Positions 1-9,182 of a stretch of DNA of 64,000 nucleotides are shown in pieces (within the stretch, counting starts at the first letter, position 1; each line of letters begins with the position of its first letter). The position numbers and the translations under genes were made by a program. The DNA is from Burkholderia sp. Bp8963 (GTDB lineage: Bacteria > Pseudomonadota > Gammaproteobacteria > Burkholderiales > Burkholderiaceae). Where the stretch lies: NCBI RefSeq assembly GCF_003854275.1, contig NZ_QTQP01000030.1, positions 32,215-96,214 on the forward strand, written 5' to 3'. The notes beneath the pieces were generated by a model. It saw only the letters and a list, made by a program, of their open reading frames with translations, made no database searches and had not been told where the DNA came from.

Positions 1-61
1 ATCGATGTAGTTGCAGTTTCCCGTCGACTCGCCGGTTGATCGAGAGGGGGTTTGCAATTTT

Positions 62-497
62 GAACCTGGATCATGATCGGAATGTCGATTGCATTCGACA
101 CGGCGGTGAAGAACTCGTAAATGCCGCGTTCGCCCACGCGGATGGTTGCGCCGTGATAGGGAGGCATGATCATGACCATCGCCGCGCCTGCATCCTGCGC
201 ACGGCGACTCCGTTGCGCGCAGACCTGCAAACTGAAATGTGTGGTCGTGACGATCATAGGAACGCGTCCGGCGACGTGATCGAGCACGACGCCGGTGAGC
301 ATGCTGCGCTCATCATCGGATAGGGCGAATTGCTCGGAGAAATTCGCGAGTATGCACAGACCGTCGGCGCCGGCATCAATCATGAAATCGATGCAGCGCT
401 TCTGGCCAGCGAGATCGAGACGTCCGTCATCGTCGAAAATGGTCGGCACGACGGGGAAAACCCCGCGATAGCGGGGGCGGTAGATTGGCTGGCTCAT
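62..497 (-). pseudogene. DapA-family aldolase/dehydratase, N-terminal part only
   Basis: Reading the minus strand from ATG at 497 gives about 143 residues typical of the N-terminal half of dihydrodipicolinate-synthase/KDG-dehydratase-type class I aldolases: GVFPVVPTIFDDDGRLD, then IDAGADGLCILANFSEQF, then a GAAMVMIMPPYH block. These enzymes act in the cytosol on keto acids such as 2-keto-3-deoxy sugar acids. Family-like sequence stops after IPIMIQ (about position 66), where DAPLSG-like residues are expected. None of the three frames restores the family there. The gene is therefore truncated or rearranged at the window edge. It starts 20 bp downstream of the broken porin gene on the same strand. 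Substrate unknown. Confidence 0.7.
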
Positions 498-517
498 GAC
501 CGGGTCATCGCGCTTGA

Positions 518-1190
518 TTACCACCTGTGCCGCATGCCGATCACGGCAGAGACCTGCGTTTTCGTGGTTGACGGCGACAGTGAATAGATCTGTGCGTATT
601 TCGCGTCGCCCGCCGCTCTCTGATAAATCCCGACGGCGAAGAGGTCCGTACGCTTGCTGATGAAGTAATCGAGTCCGGCGTTCACCTGATGCCATTTCGG
701 CTTGTTGTCTTGCGGATGATAGGCCCCCGTCGTGAAGATATATGCGGCACCGACCATGAGGTCCGGGCGCAGGTAATCGGTCAGTGACAGCTCGACGTTT
801 TGCACCAACAACCGGGACGTGTCGAGATACTGGAACTGGACGTTTGTATATAGCAGCGACACGTTCGCGTGGCCGATTCCATAGGAGCCGCCCGCACCGT
901 ACATCCGTTGCTTGCTCACACCAGACCCTGTCGCGGGATTGGTGACGAATGGCGACGTGAAGCCGTAATCGTTATATACCGCGCCATTGGTATTGGCAGG
1001 GTCGTTGGGCATATTGACCTGGAGATACGCCGCGCCAAGCCTCAGCGGGCCGTTCGTGTACTGTACGGCTGCACTGTAGGCGTTGTTGTCAGAGAAGCCT
1101 CCCGCCTTGTTCGAGAATCCATACAGACCTTCGAACTGAAGCCCTCGGTAATTGATGCTCTTGTATTGGACCGCGGAAATTTTCAAGCTA
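518..1190 (-). pseudogene. Porin, C-terminal fragment left of the IS element
   Basis: About 220 residues of a Burkholderia-type general porin (Porin_4 family). Alternating beta-strand patterns run to a terminal GMRHRW, the aromatic C-terminal residue expected for outer-membrane assembly. Characteristic pieces are SINYRGLQFEGLYGFSN and a late YFISKRTDLFAVG strand. There is no start codon or signal peptide of its own. The frame opens directly at the IS boundary and only a chance TTG at 1186 could start it. It should correspond to residues of about 165 onward of a normal 370-residue porin whose front lies at 2842-3333, but see the junction finding: the two parts do not abut cleanly. Confidence 0.85.
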
Positions 1191-1213
1191 GTTGTCGCCT
1201 CAACGAATAAATT

Positions 1214-2293
1214 TCAGGCGGCCTTTCTCTCCTGGCTACGGCGTTGCGGGGCGACGCCTTGGTTGTCGACGCGATCCGGGTTTAGGTGCACAGCATCTAC
1301 GCGCTGCCAGTTGCGTGTACGGCCTTTCCACCGGAGCGGATTGCGCTGCCTTGCAGTCTCGTAGAGCGCCGTGCGTCGATCCAGAATGTCCTGATCGAGG
1401 TTGGCATGACGCTGCGCCGGCGTCACGAACCGGATCGCACTGTGACGATGTTCATGGTTGTACCAGCGCACCAGTGCGCCCACCCAGGTGCGCGCGGCGA
1501 ACAGGGTATCGAACGCCTTGAGCGGATAAGCAGGCCGGTACTTCAGGGTCTTGAACAGCGACTCGGAATACGGGTTGTCGTTGCTCACGCCCGGGCGACT
1601 CAACGACGGCATGACACCCAGCGCCTGGAGGGTGGCGAGCATCGTCGCGCCTTTCATCGGGCCGCCGTTATCCGAATGCAGAATCACCTGATCCGGCCGT
1701 ATCGCTTCGCGTGCGCAAAGGTCCCGGAGGACTTCGCTGGCCAGCGCGCTGCTTTCCTCCGCATAGACCTGCCAGCCGACGATCTTGCGACTGAATACAT
1801 CCAGAAACAGGTACAGATAAAAATACTGTCCACGGATCGTCGTCGGCAGGTACGTGATGTCCCAGGAATACAACTGGTTCGGCGCGTCGGCGCAAACCGA
1901 ACGGGGTTTGCTGCGTGCGTGGGCCGGCCGTTCGCTGCGCCGGTGGGCGAGTTGTTTCTCGGCCTTCAGTACCCGGTAGAACGTCGATTCGGAGGCGATA
2001 TAGCGTTGCTGGTCTGCCAGTCGCGGCACGATCTGGCTTGGCGGCAGATGACCGAATTCGGGCGAGTTCGCGACCGCCAGCAGCTCGGCGCGTTCGTCGG
2101 CAGAAAGCTTGTGGCGCGGCTCATGGTGCCGTAACGAGCGCCTGTCCACCGCGTCAGGTTCGCCGCGTTGCCAGCGTTGAACGGTCCGGGCACTGAGCCC
2201 CAGAATGTTGCACGCGCGTGCCTGGCGAGCCCCGGCCAGGGTCGCCTCGTTGATCAGGCTGATCAAGGCCTTGCGCTCTTCAGGGGCCGTCAT
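1214..2293 (-). CDS. IS3-family transposase OrfB (DDE integrase domain)
   Basis: A 359-residue protein with an N-terminal HTH_21-like region and an rve integrase core. The catalytic triad is visible: D in SWDITYLP, D in ILHSDNGGPMKG, and E in NPYSESLFKTLKY. It catalyses excision and insertion of the IS. Its ATG overlaps the OrfA stop as ATGA, so translation is probably coupled or made as a frameshift fusion, as is usual in the IS3 family. The C-terminus after WYNHEHRHS is full length. Confidence 0.92.
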   Translation of the reverse strand: MTAPEERKALISLINEATLAGARQARACNILGLSARTVQRWQRGEPDAVDRRSLRHHEPRHKLSADERAELLAVANSPEFGHLPPSQIVPRLADQQRYIASESTFYRVLKAEKQLAHRRSERPAHARSKPRSVCADAPNQLYSWDITYLPTTIRGQYFYLYLFLDVFSRKIVGWQVYAEESSALASEVLRDLCAREAIRPDQVILHSDNGGPMKGATMLATLQALGVMPSLSRPGVSNDNPYSESLFKTLKYRPAYPLKAFDTLFAARTWVGALVRWYNHEHRHSAIRFVTPAQRHANLDQDILDRRTALYETARQRNPLRWKGRTRNWQRVDAVHLNPDRVDNQGVAPQRRSQERKAA

Positions 2294-2793
2294 TCGGCCT
2301 CGCCCTCGAACAGCGCGCGGTAGTTTTTTTGCAGCACCAGTAGCGCCGCAGCTTCAGCCAGCGCCTTCTCCTTGCGTTTCAACTCGCGCTGCAGCTGGAC
2401 ATTGGCCTGCTTCAGATCCCGCACCTCCTGGGCGCTCTCGCGCCGGCTACCACCGATTCCACCAGCGGCGCAGAAGTCCGCTCGCCACTGCGCGAGATGA
2501 TGCGCAAACAGGCCGCGCTCCCGACACCAGCCGTTCAATGCTTCGTCGACCAGCCCGTGGCTCTCCTGCAAGGCCATCAGCCGTTCTTCCAGCGACCAGT
2601 CTTCCGGACGTCTTGCGTCTCCGGAGCCCGAGCTCCGGTTCGCGGCGGCGGCGCCTCTCATCCATTTCCTTAATGTCAGTACGTTCACGTTCAATTCATC
2701 GGCCACTGCTCCAACCGTGCGGCTCCCGCGCTGCAGGACCTTCGACAGCGCCTGCTCCTTGAACTCAACAGAATACGTTTGTTTCGCCTTCAA
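2290..2793 (-). CDS. IS3-family transposase OrfA (helix-turn-helix)
   Basis: About 167 residues from a TTG at 2793 preceded by AGAGGTGCAGG. An upstream TTG at 2838 would start inside the terminal repeat and is less likely. The N-terminal helix-turn-helix (FKEQALSKVLQRGSRTVG, ADELNVNVLTLRKWM) binds the IS ends. The C-terminal stretch QANVQLQRELKRKEKALAEAA is a leucine-zipper-like coiled coil used for multimerisation. It overlaps OrfB by 4 nt. Confidence 0.85.
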   Translation of the reverse strand: MKAKQTYSVEFKEQALSKVLQRGSRTVGAVADELNVNVLTLRKWMRGAAAANRSSGSGDARRPEDWSLEERLMALQESHGLVDEALNGWCRERGLFAHHLAQWRADFCAAGGIGGSRRESAQEVRDLKQANVQLQRELKRKEKALAEAAALLVLQKNYRALFEGEAE

Positions 2794-2841
2794 CCTGCAC
2801 CTCTGACTCTTCTTGATAAGAAAGTTCAGAGGCGACAACTA

Positions 2842-3333
2842 CTATGACGCCGGGGGGACCGCGTTGTTGATACGAAAGGAGTCGAACACGTTGTCGCTAT
2901 CACCGATATGCGAGCCATATGCTGCAAACTGACATGCCGATTCGAAGATGCAAAGCGTCACGGCTTCATCGTATTGGCGCCCCAACGTCACTGTGCCGTA
3001 GGTATTCGACGAAAGTCCGACGAAGGCTTGCCGACCGAATTCACGACCGCCCTGCGAAAGCGTTCCGGTGCCGATGCTGTAACCATTTTCCAGAGTAAAA
3101 ATGGCCGATAGCCCGCCGCCAAGATCTTCAGTGCCTCGCATCCCCCAGCGAGGCGTTTGCATGGGCCCGCTCGCGAATTGCCACGTCGAGTGGCCTTGGT
3201 GGTCGGCGCCTTTCTGGCTGTTCGCGTAGACGATACCGCTCGAGATCAACCCGTAGAGGGTCACGCTGGATTGGGCAGATGCGGTTTGGCATGCGAGGGC
3301 GGCCGCTGCAAGAACGAAGAGACGTCGGTTCAT
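2842..3333 (-). pseudogene. Porin, N-terminal fragment right of the IS element
   Basis: Starts at ATG 3333 with AAGGGAA 5 nt upstream. A signal peptide MNRRLFVLAAAALACQTASA precedes QSSVTLYGLISSG, the hallmark N-terminus of Burkholderia outer-membrane porins. Next come the conserved WGMRGTEDLGGGLSAIF, the ENGYSI and the FVGLSS...GTVTLGRQYD strands. Family sequence ends with SFRINNAV, followed by PPAS and a TAG at the IS boundary. The product of about 163 residues cannot form a barrel. It would have been the outer-membrane entry route for the neighbouring catabolic genes. Confidence 0.88.
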
Positions 3334-3873
3334 GGTTCCCTTGAATATTTGTTTTGCAAAGTGAATGTCTGATTCGAAGCTATGTACGTAGGAATGCGAA
3401 ACGATTGCCATGTAAAACAAAACTTCGTTGCTTTCTTCCGACTTCGGATGTTTTCCCGCAGCGACTGCACATCGACCCTGACCGCACAAAAGACAATGCC
3501 GCCAGTCGATTTGTGAGCGGTGTGCAACGAGCGTTTGGTCGCGCAGTTCCGAATTGCGCCGGGCTCTTCTTTGGTCAACCCCGTCGGCGAACTGATTCTT
3601 GCGGAACAAAATTCGCGTCGCCTAGCACCGATTTTGGCCACCAGTGAGCTAATTTTTCGAGCGAACTCCCGCTATCGGTGCGCGAATCGCGCACAGGGAT
3701 ATGCATGACGCACCATCCATGTGCAGACCTGGTGAGCGAATTGTGGCATCACGCAGCGTCAAAATTGATGCTTGCGGGGACACTTTCGGCTGCTGAGAAT
3801 GCATTCGGCCGGCAACACTTGAACTGAGCCGGACCGGCGCCCTGAACCCCCAGACGGATCACTGGAGATGGAG
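3334..3873. other. Intergenic region between divergent porin and ABC importer operon
   Basis: About 540 bp with no supported gene. The frames that are open here lack family resemblance and ribosome-binding sites. It must hold the promoters of the porin (minus) and of the ABC-importer operon (plus). I could not pick a convincing sigma-70 pair or operator by eye. Confidence 0.5.
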
Positions 3874-4905
3874 ATGACAACAATCGATAATGTCGAACGC
3901 CGACGGTTACTGCGAATGACGCTGGCGGCGGGCGGCATGGCTGCGGCAGGTTCGTTGCTTTCAGTGCGCGCCTTCGCAGGCACCAAGGTCACAGTCAACA
4001 TGCAGCTCGGATGGATCCCGGGCGGTAACCAGGTTGCCGAGATCGCGGCGAAGAGGCTCGGCTTTTACGAGCAGGAAGGCATCGATTTTCACATTCAGCC
4101 AGGTGGCCCTAATATCGATGGCGTCGCCATCGTCGCCTCCGGGCGCTTCGAGGCCGGCGAGATCTCGTCGAGCCCGTCGATCATGCTCGCAGTCTCCGAA
4201 GGCCTGCCGATCAAGTGCATCGCCGCCGGGCTCCAGCAGCATCCGTATACGTTCTTTTCGCTCAAGAAAAAACCGATCCGCACGCCGCATGACATGATCG
4301 GCAAGCGCATCGGCATTCAGTCGACCGGTATGGTGTTGCTCAAGGCGCTCCTTGCCAAAAATAAGATTCCGGAGTCCCAGGTCGACATCGTGCCGATCGG
4401 CGCCGACATGATGCCGCTTCTGAGCGGGCAGGTCGATGCGGTGACGGGCTGGCAAACCAACACGACGGCGCTGAAGCAGCTCGGCGCGGATCGCGTCGAG
4501 CTGCGCTTGTGGGACGCCGGCGTGCGCCTCTACGCGCTGCCGTACTACACCACGAGCACGACGCTCAAGGATCACCCCGACATCGTCACTCGCTTCCTGA
4601 GGGCAACGGCCCGTGGTTGGCTCTATGCCAACGCGCATCGCGACGAAGCGGTTGACCTGCTCGTCAAGGAATATCCGAACCTGAACCGCGCCGACGAGCG
4701 CGTCGCCATCGATGCGCTGATGGGCTATGCGTTCAACCAGTCCACGCAAGCCCAGGGCTGGGGGACGATGGACGCGAAAGTTTGGGAGGAGCAGATCTCG
4801 ACGTACGGGCAGCTCGGGCAATTCCGCGCGCGCCAGCCAAAGGTCGAGGACGTCATGACGATGGACGTTCTCAACGCTACCCGGACCTCTCGCCTTCTGG
4901 TGTAA
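3874..4905 (+). CDS. NitT/TauT-type ABC transporter substrate-binding protein
   Basis: A periplasmic binding protein of the NMT1/SsuA/TauA type, 343 residues. The chosen ATG at 3874 has GGAG at 3864-3867 with 6-nt spacing. The in-frame ATG at 3868 has no spacing to it. The N-terminus ERRRLLRMTLAAGGMAAAGS resembles a twin-arginine or Sec signal. Mature sequence contains MQLGWIPGGNQVAEIAAKRLGFYEQEGID, the family's ligand-lobe signature, and GQVDAVTGWQTN. It opens a long operon (importer, FAD enzyme, CoA enzymes). The substrate is unknown; sulfonates, nitrate, thiamine precursors and aromatic acids are all imported by this family. Confidence 0.9.
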   Translation: MTTIDNVERRRLLRMTLAAGGMAAAGSLLSVRAFAGTKVTVNMQLGWIPGGNQVAEIAAKRLGFYEQEGIDFHIQPGGPNIDGVAIVASGRFEAGEISSSPSIMLAVSEGLPIKCIAAGLQQHPYTFFSLKKKPIRTPHDMIGKRIGIQSTGMVLLKALLAKNKIPESQVDIVPIGADMMPLLSGQVDAVTGWQTNTTALKQLGADRVELRLWDAGVRLYALPYYTTSTTLKDHPDIVTRFLRATARGWLYANAHRDEAVDLLVKEYPNLNRADERVAIDALMGYAFNQSTQAQGWGTMDAKVWEEQISTYGQLGQFRARQPKVEDVMTMDVLNATRTSRLLV

Positions 4906-4908
4906 CCC

Positions 4909-5742
4909 ATGCACACTGCCACTCTCCATTCGACACGGACGGAGCAACCCGGCTCGTCCCTGGCGAAACCGCTGGCCGGCACTCGGTCGATCAGCTGTCG
5001 CGACATCAATGTGCGTTTCTTCACGGATCGGCGCAGCGTCACGGCGATCGAGGGCTTGAGTCTCGATGTCGCCGCAGGCGAATTCCTCACGCTGCTGGGC
5101 CCCTCGGGCTGTGGAAAGTCGACGTTGCTGCGGGTCGTCGCGGACCTCATCAAGCCCAGCCGCGGCGAGATCCGTGTGCTCGGCGCGGCGCCGCAAGTCG
5201 CACGCGAACGCCGCGACATCGGCTTCGTGTTCCAGGACGCCGCACTGCTGCCTTGGCGCACCGCCATCCAGAACGTGGAGTTGCCACTCGAAATCGGCGG
5301 TGGCAAGGCTCGAGCCGGTCGCGCAACACCGCGCGAGCTTCTCGAGCTCGTGGGCCTGAAGGGGCGCGAGGATGCATACCCGCATGAGATGTCCGGCGGG
5401 ATGCGCCAGCGCGTCGCGATCGCGCGCGCCCTGGTCAGCGATCCAAAGGTGCTGCTGATGGACGAGCCTTTCGGCGCGCTCGACGAAATTACGCGCGACC
5501 GCCTCAACGAGGAACTGCGCAGGGTCTGGAAGGAGTTGAACCTGACCACGCTGTTCGTCACGCATAGCATCTATGAAGCCGCTTTCCTCGGCCAGCGCGT
5601 GCTGATGCTGGCCGCCAATCCCGGCCGCGTGAAGGAGATCGTGCCGGTAACGCTGCCAGAAGACCGGACCCTCGACATTCGGGAGACCCGGGAGTTCGTC
5701 GAACTTGCCGCGCATTTGCGCCGTGTACTGGAGACTTGCTGA
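4909..5742 (+). CDS. ABC transporter ATP-binding protein (NitT/TauT type)
   Basis: The 277-residue ATPase of the importer. Walker A is GPSGCGKST (about residue 64), the Q-loop is FVFQDAALLPW, the signature is MSGGMRQRVAIARAL, and Walker B is VLLMDEPFGALDE with the switch His in FVTHSIYEA. It starts 3 nt after the binding-protein stop and overlaps the permease start as TGATG. It energises transport at the inner membrane. An N-terminal extension of about 25 residues is slightly longer than in SsuB/TauB. Confidence 0.93.
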   Translation: MHTATLHSTRTEQPGSSLAKPLAGTRSISCRDINVRFFTDRRSVTAIEGLSLDVAAGEFLTLLGPSGCGKSTLLRVVADLIKPSRGEIRVLGAAPQVARERRDIGFVFQDAALLPWRTAIQNVELPLEIGGGKARAGRATPRELLELVGLKGREDAYPHEMSGGMRQRVAIARALVSDPKVLLMDEPFGALDEITRDRLNEELRRVWKELNLTTLFVTHSIYEAAFLGQRVLMLAANPGRVKEIVPVTLPEDRTLDIRETREFVELAAHLRRVLETC

Positions 5743-6581
5743 TGGCGACGTCCGAGATCCAACTGAATTTGACATCCCAGGCCGCGGATTCCGAGGCACA
5801 GGCCTTCCTGGCGCGACGCCGCCGGCAATGGTGGCGGTCCCGCAGTCTGCCGGCGCTCGGCGTAGCGGGGCTCCTGTTCGTGTGGTGGGCCGTGGTCGCT
5901 GGCTTTCACGTGAAGCCGTTCATCGCACCATCGCCATTGCTCGTGGTGCAGACGCTGTTCAGCAAGAGCGACCTGCTTTTGCAGAACATGTTGCCGACCG
6001 CCATCGAAGCGGCGGGAGGCTTCGTGCTCGGCAATGCTGTCGCGATCCTGCTTGCGACACTTTTTGTACACAACAAGACTATGCGGGAGATTTGCTATCC
6101 CGTGGCCGTGATGATCAACTCGATTCCGGTCGTCGCGAAGGCGCCGATTCTCGTCCTGATCATGGGCAATGGCCTCGAGCCGAAGATCACGATTGCCGCG
6201 ATCGTCTGCTTTTTCCCGACGCTGGTGAACATGGTTCGCGGCCTCGAAGCGGTCAATCCGCAGGCAATGGAACTCATGCAGATCCTGTCGGCGAGCAAGC
6301 GAGAAATCTTCTTCAAGCTTCGCCTGTATGCGTCGCTGCCGTATTTGTTCTCCGCTCTGCGCATCGCCGCGTCAATGTCGGTGATCGGCGCGGTAGTCGG
6401 CGAATGGATCGGCGCAACGCAAGGCATCGGCGCGATGATCATCCAGGCCACCTACAGCTTCGATTCGGCACTGTTGTATACAGCGATCATCATGAGCGCC
6501 GTCCTGTCGGGCCTGTTCTTTCTCGTGATTGCGGCGTTCGAACGCTGGCTCGTCAAATGGCAGCCTGAAAACGCACATTGA
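5742..6581 (+). CDS. ABC transporter permease (NitT/TauT type)
   Basis: A 279-residue inner-membrane permease of the BPD_transp_1 family. It has about six hydrophobic segments, starting with LPALGVAGLLFVWWAVVAGF, and a cytoplasmic EAA-like loop (GLEAVNPQAMELMQILSASKREIFFKLRL) that contacts the ATPase. The ATG at 5742 overlaps the upstream stop by one base. In-frame TTG/CTG codons just upstream lack support. It pairs with the two preceding genes to make a complete importer. Confidence 0.92.
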   Translation: MATSEIQLNLTSQAADSEAQAFLARRRRQWWRSRSLPALGVAGLLFVWWAVVAGFHVKPFIAPSPLLVVQTLFSKSDLLLQNMLPTAIEAAGGFVLGNAVAILLATLFVHNKTMREICYPVAVMINSIPVVAKAPILVLIMGNGLEPKITIAAIVCFFPTLVNMVRGLEAVNPQAMELMQILSASKREIFFKLRLYASLPYLFSALRIAASMSVIGAVVGEWIGATQGIGAMIIQATYSFDSALLYTAIIMSAVLSGLFFLVIAAFERWLVKWQPENAH

Positions 6582-6618
6582 GTCCGATCGAAACAACCCA
6601 AATTTGCAAGGAGACGAA

Positions 6619-8004
6619 ATGAACGCAGTCAGTGACTGGTTGCAAGAGCCCGCGCGCGACGTGCGCGTAGTGGCAAAGGCAAACGTTGTGGTGGTCGGTG
6701 GCGGGCCGGCAGGCCTGTCGGCGGCGATCGGCGCGGCGCGCAATGGTGCACATGTGATTCTGCTCGAGCGATACAACCACCTCGGCGGCCTTGCTTCGGG
6801 CGGCATGGTGCTCGTGCTCGACGACATGTGGGACAACCACCTGCAGGAAATTTCGGTACGCGGCACCTGCATCACGTTCATCGAGCGCATGGCAGCGCGC
6901 AAGCTCGCGGTGTTCCCGCGCTCGCACGAATGGGGCGAAGATCCCGCTGTCTATCGGCAGTGGGGCCGTTGGGGTACCTTCGACTTTCACACGCAGAAGA
7001 CGCCGCATCCCGTCTGCTTCGCGGCGGCGTTCGATCCCGATGCGATGAAGCGCGTGGCGCTCGAGATGGTCGAAGAGCTTGGCATCGAGCTGCGACTGCA
7101 CTCGTGGTTTTCACGCACGCTGGTCGAGGACGGGAAGGTTAAGGGCGTGATCTGCGATACGAAGAGCGGCCGTGAAGCGATTCTCGCGGACATCGTGATC
7201 GATACGACCGGTGACCTCGATGTCGCGGCGTCGGCAGGCGTGCCGCATGTCGGTGGCAGCTACATCACGACAACGGTGTTTCGTCTCGGCGGCGTGGATA
7301 CCGATGCGGCCGAGCGTTTCGAGGCTGAAGAACCGGAAGCATTCGCGTTGCTCGATCGCCAGATCAAGCGCATTCTCGGCGGATCGTGGGGCTACTGGTG
7401 GCTCAAGACGCCGCTACCCGGTGTCGTCTGGTGCAACTGCCCGCACATGCCCGGCCTCGACGGCCTCAAGCCGGAGGAGCTCACGCGTGCGGAAGTGCAG
7501 GGGCGCAAACACATTCACGCAGTCGTCGATTTCGTGCGCGAGAAGCTGCCGGGCTTCGAGAACTGCTTTGTGATCGACGTCGCTCCGCAAACGGGCGTGC
7601 GCCAGACCCGTCTGCTGGAAGGCGAATACGTGATGACCAAGGAGGACCTCGCGCAGCGCACGCGCTTCGAGGACAGCGTCGCGCGCGGGCGCGACTACTA
7701 CATGCCATATCGCGTGCTGCTGCCAAAGCAGGTCGACAACCTGCTCGTCGCCGGGCGCCACTATTCGGCGACGTCCCAAGCGCAGAAGATGTCGCGTGAA
7801 ATTCCGCCGTGCATGGCGATGGGTGAAGCGGCTGGTGTCGCGGCCGCCCTCGCGTTGGGTGCGGGCGTTTCGGTGCGGGATGTCGATGTGCGCACGTTGC
7901 AGAAGAAGTTGCGCGAACAAGGTGCGGACCCGGGCGACCAACCGGGGCGCAATGCCGACATTCCGGCGCTGGCCGTTCCTATCGAAGCACGGGAGGCCGC
8001 ATGA
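6619..8004 (+). CDS. FAD-dependent oxidoreductase
   Basis: A 461-residue cytosolic flavoprotein (FAD_oxidored/PF12831-like). An AAGGAGA site lies just upstream of ATG 6619. The N-terminal dinucleotide-binding motif is VVVVGGGPAGLSAAIGAA with E in LLER, followed by GGLASGGMV. A second FAD contact is LLVAGRHYSATSQAQKM near residue 380. The reaction is unknown; relatives include thiazole-synthase-like and fumarate-reductase-like enzymes. Its place between an importer and CoA-ester enzymes suggests a redox step on the imported compound, with the small ferredoxin downstream as a candidate electron partner (inference). Stop overlaps the next start as ATGA. Confidence 0.85.
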   Translation: MNAVSDWLQEPARDVRVVAKANVVVVGGGPAGLSAAIGAARNGAHVILLERYNHLGGLASGGMVLVLDDMWDNHLQEISVRGTCITFIERMAARKLAVFPRSHEWGEDPAVYRQWGRWGTFDFHTQKTPHPVCFAAAFDPDAMKRVALEMVEELGIELRLHSWFSRTLVEDGKVKGVICDTKSGREAILADIVIDTTGDLDVAASAGVPHVGGSYITTTVFRLGGVDTDAAERFEAEEPEAFALLDRQIKRILGGSWGYWWLKTPLPGVVWCNCPHMPGLDGLKPEELTRAEVQGRKHIHAVVDFVREKLPGFENCFVIDVAPQTGVRQTRLLEGEYVMTKEDLAQRTRFEDSVARGRDYYMPYRVLLPKQVDNLLVAGRHYSATSQAQKMSREIPPCMAMGEAAGVAAALALGAGVSVRDVDVRTLQKKLREQGADPGDQPGRNADIPALAVPIEAREAA

Positions 8005-9182
8005 CAAGCGCGCACGACACGGTCGAACTGCACGACATGCCCCTTGCGGGCGTGCGCGTGATCGACCTCACGCAGGTCATGATGGGTCCGGTCTGCACGC
8101 AGACGCTCGCCGACTACGGCGCGGACGTGATCAAGGTCGAGCGCAAGGGGGCGGGCGATCTGAGTCGCTCGACGTTCGAGCCGGTCGCCGGCGCCGACAA
8201 CCCGATCTTCTGCAGTCTGAACCGCAACAAGCGCAGCGTGGCGCTCGACTTGCGCGACGGGCAGCAGATGGCAGCCTTGAAGGCGCTGATTGCGGATGCG
8301 GACGTCGTGGTCAGCAACTTCCGCGCGGGCGTGATGGACCGCATGGGCCTTGGCTACGAAGCGTGCCTCAAGATCAATCCACGCATTGTCTACGCAATCG
8401 GGACAGGTTTCGGCGAAACCGGGCCGTATGCGCACAAAGGTGGACAGGACGTGCTCGCTCAGGCGATGAGCGGCGTGATGGCTCGCCGCGCTGACGAGTC
8501 GGTGCCGATCTCGGTTTATCCGACTGCGTTGGCGGACTATTCGGCTGGGATGCACCTCGTGCAGGGCATCCTGCTTGCGTTGCTGCATCGGGAGCGAACT
8601 GGCGAGGGGCAAAAGGTCAATGTGTCGCTGTACAACTCCATGCTTGCGATGCAGATGCAAGAAGCAGCGATGATCATGATGCAGGACTCGGAGGTGAACT
8701 GGGCCGCAATGCCGCTTTCCGGGGTATTCGATACGCAGGACGGCCCGCTCGTGCTGGTTGGGGCGTTCAAGCAGAACCCGTTGCGCGACATCTGCGCCGC
8801 GCTGCAAATCGAGGATCTGTCGCTGGATCCGCGCTTTGCCACCCTGACCGAGCAGTTCCGTCACAAAGCCGAATTGCACCGCATCTTCCGTGAGCGCTTT
8901 GCAACCAACACGCGCGATTTCTGGCTCGCCCGGCTCGAAGAGCAGGATCTCTTGTGCGCGCCCGTACGGGACCTGCGCGAGGCGCTCGTCGATCCGCAAA
9001 CGCTGCATAACAAGCTGATCATCGAAGGCGAGGGCGAAGGCCAGCCGGTGCGCTTCATCGGCAGTCCGATCCAGCTGTCGCGCGCACCGGTCAGCTTGCG
9101 GCGCGCGCCGCCGCGGCTTGGACAACATACCGAGGAAGTGCTCCGCACACTCACGAACGGCATTTCCACGGAGGCACTGTGA
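8001..9182 (+). CDS. CaiB/BaiF-family (class III) CoA-transferase
   Basis: A 393-residue enzyme that moves CoA between carboxylates. The N-terminal LAGVRVIDLTQVMMGP and GADVIKVERKGAGD are the family opening. The likely catalytic Asp lies in ALADYSAGMHLVQG. ERTGEGQKVNVSLYNS follows, as in formyl-CoA transferases. It is translationally coupled on both sides (ATGA with the flavoprotein, GTGA with the hydratase). It would activate the substrate to its CoA thioester. The acyl group is unknown. A second CaiB enzyme is encoded at 15031. Confidence 0.92.
   Translation: MTSAHDTVELHDMPLAGVRVIDLTQVMMGPVCTQTLADYGADVIKVERKGAGDLSRSTFEPVAGADNPIFCSLNRNKRSVALDLRDGQQMAALKALIADADVVVSNFRAGVMDRMGLGYEACLKINPRIVYAIGTGFGETGPYAHKGGQDVLAQAMSGVMARRADESVPISVYPTALADYSAGMHLVQGILLALLHRERTGEGQKVNVSLYNSMLAMQMQEAAMIMMQDSEVNWAAMPLSGVFDTQDGPLVLVGAFKQNPLRDICAALQIEDLSLDPRFATLTEQFRHKAELHRIFRERFATNTRDFWLARLEEQDLLCAPVRDLREALVDPQTLHNKLIIEGEGEGQPVRFIGSPIQLSRAPVSLRRAPPRLGQHTEEVLRTLTNGISTEAL

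Larger units (their letters stand above)
1191..2839 (-). mobile_element. IS3-family insertion sequence, about 1.65 kb
   Basis: Both ends carry the same terminal sequence TAGTTGTCGCCTC: left at 1189-1201 on the plus strand, right at 2829-2841 as its reverse complement. The true IS ends are probably within these (TGTCGCCT...). Inside are the usual two overlapping genes, a helix-turn-helix OrfA and a DDE OrfB, on the minus strand. It splits a porin gene. I find no convincing target-site duplication: CTA at 1188-1190 and 2842-2844 is the only candidate and depends on the end chosen. Both genes look intact, so the element may be active. Confidence 0.9.

Noticed and set aside
466..480. CCCCGC-GATA-GCGGGG hairpin
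   Set aside because: It lies within codons of the DapA-family N-terminus with no T-tract. It is a coding coincidence.
3961..5799. A 612-codon open frame on the minus strand opposite the ABC importer genes
   Set aside because: It is antisense to three clear transporter genes, has no family motifs and is rich in Arg/His/Asp. It is an artefact of high G+C codon bias.
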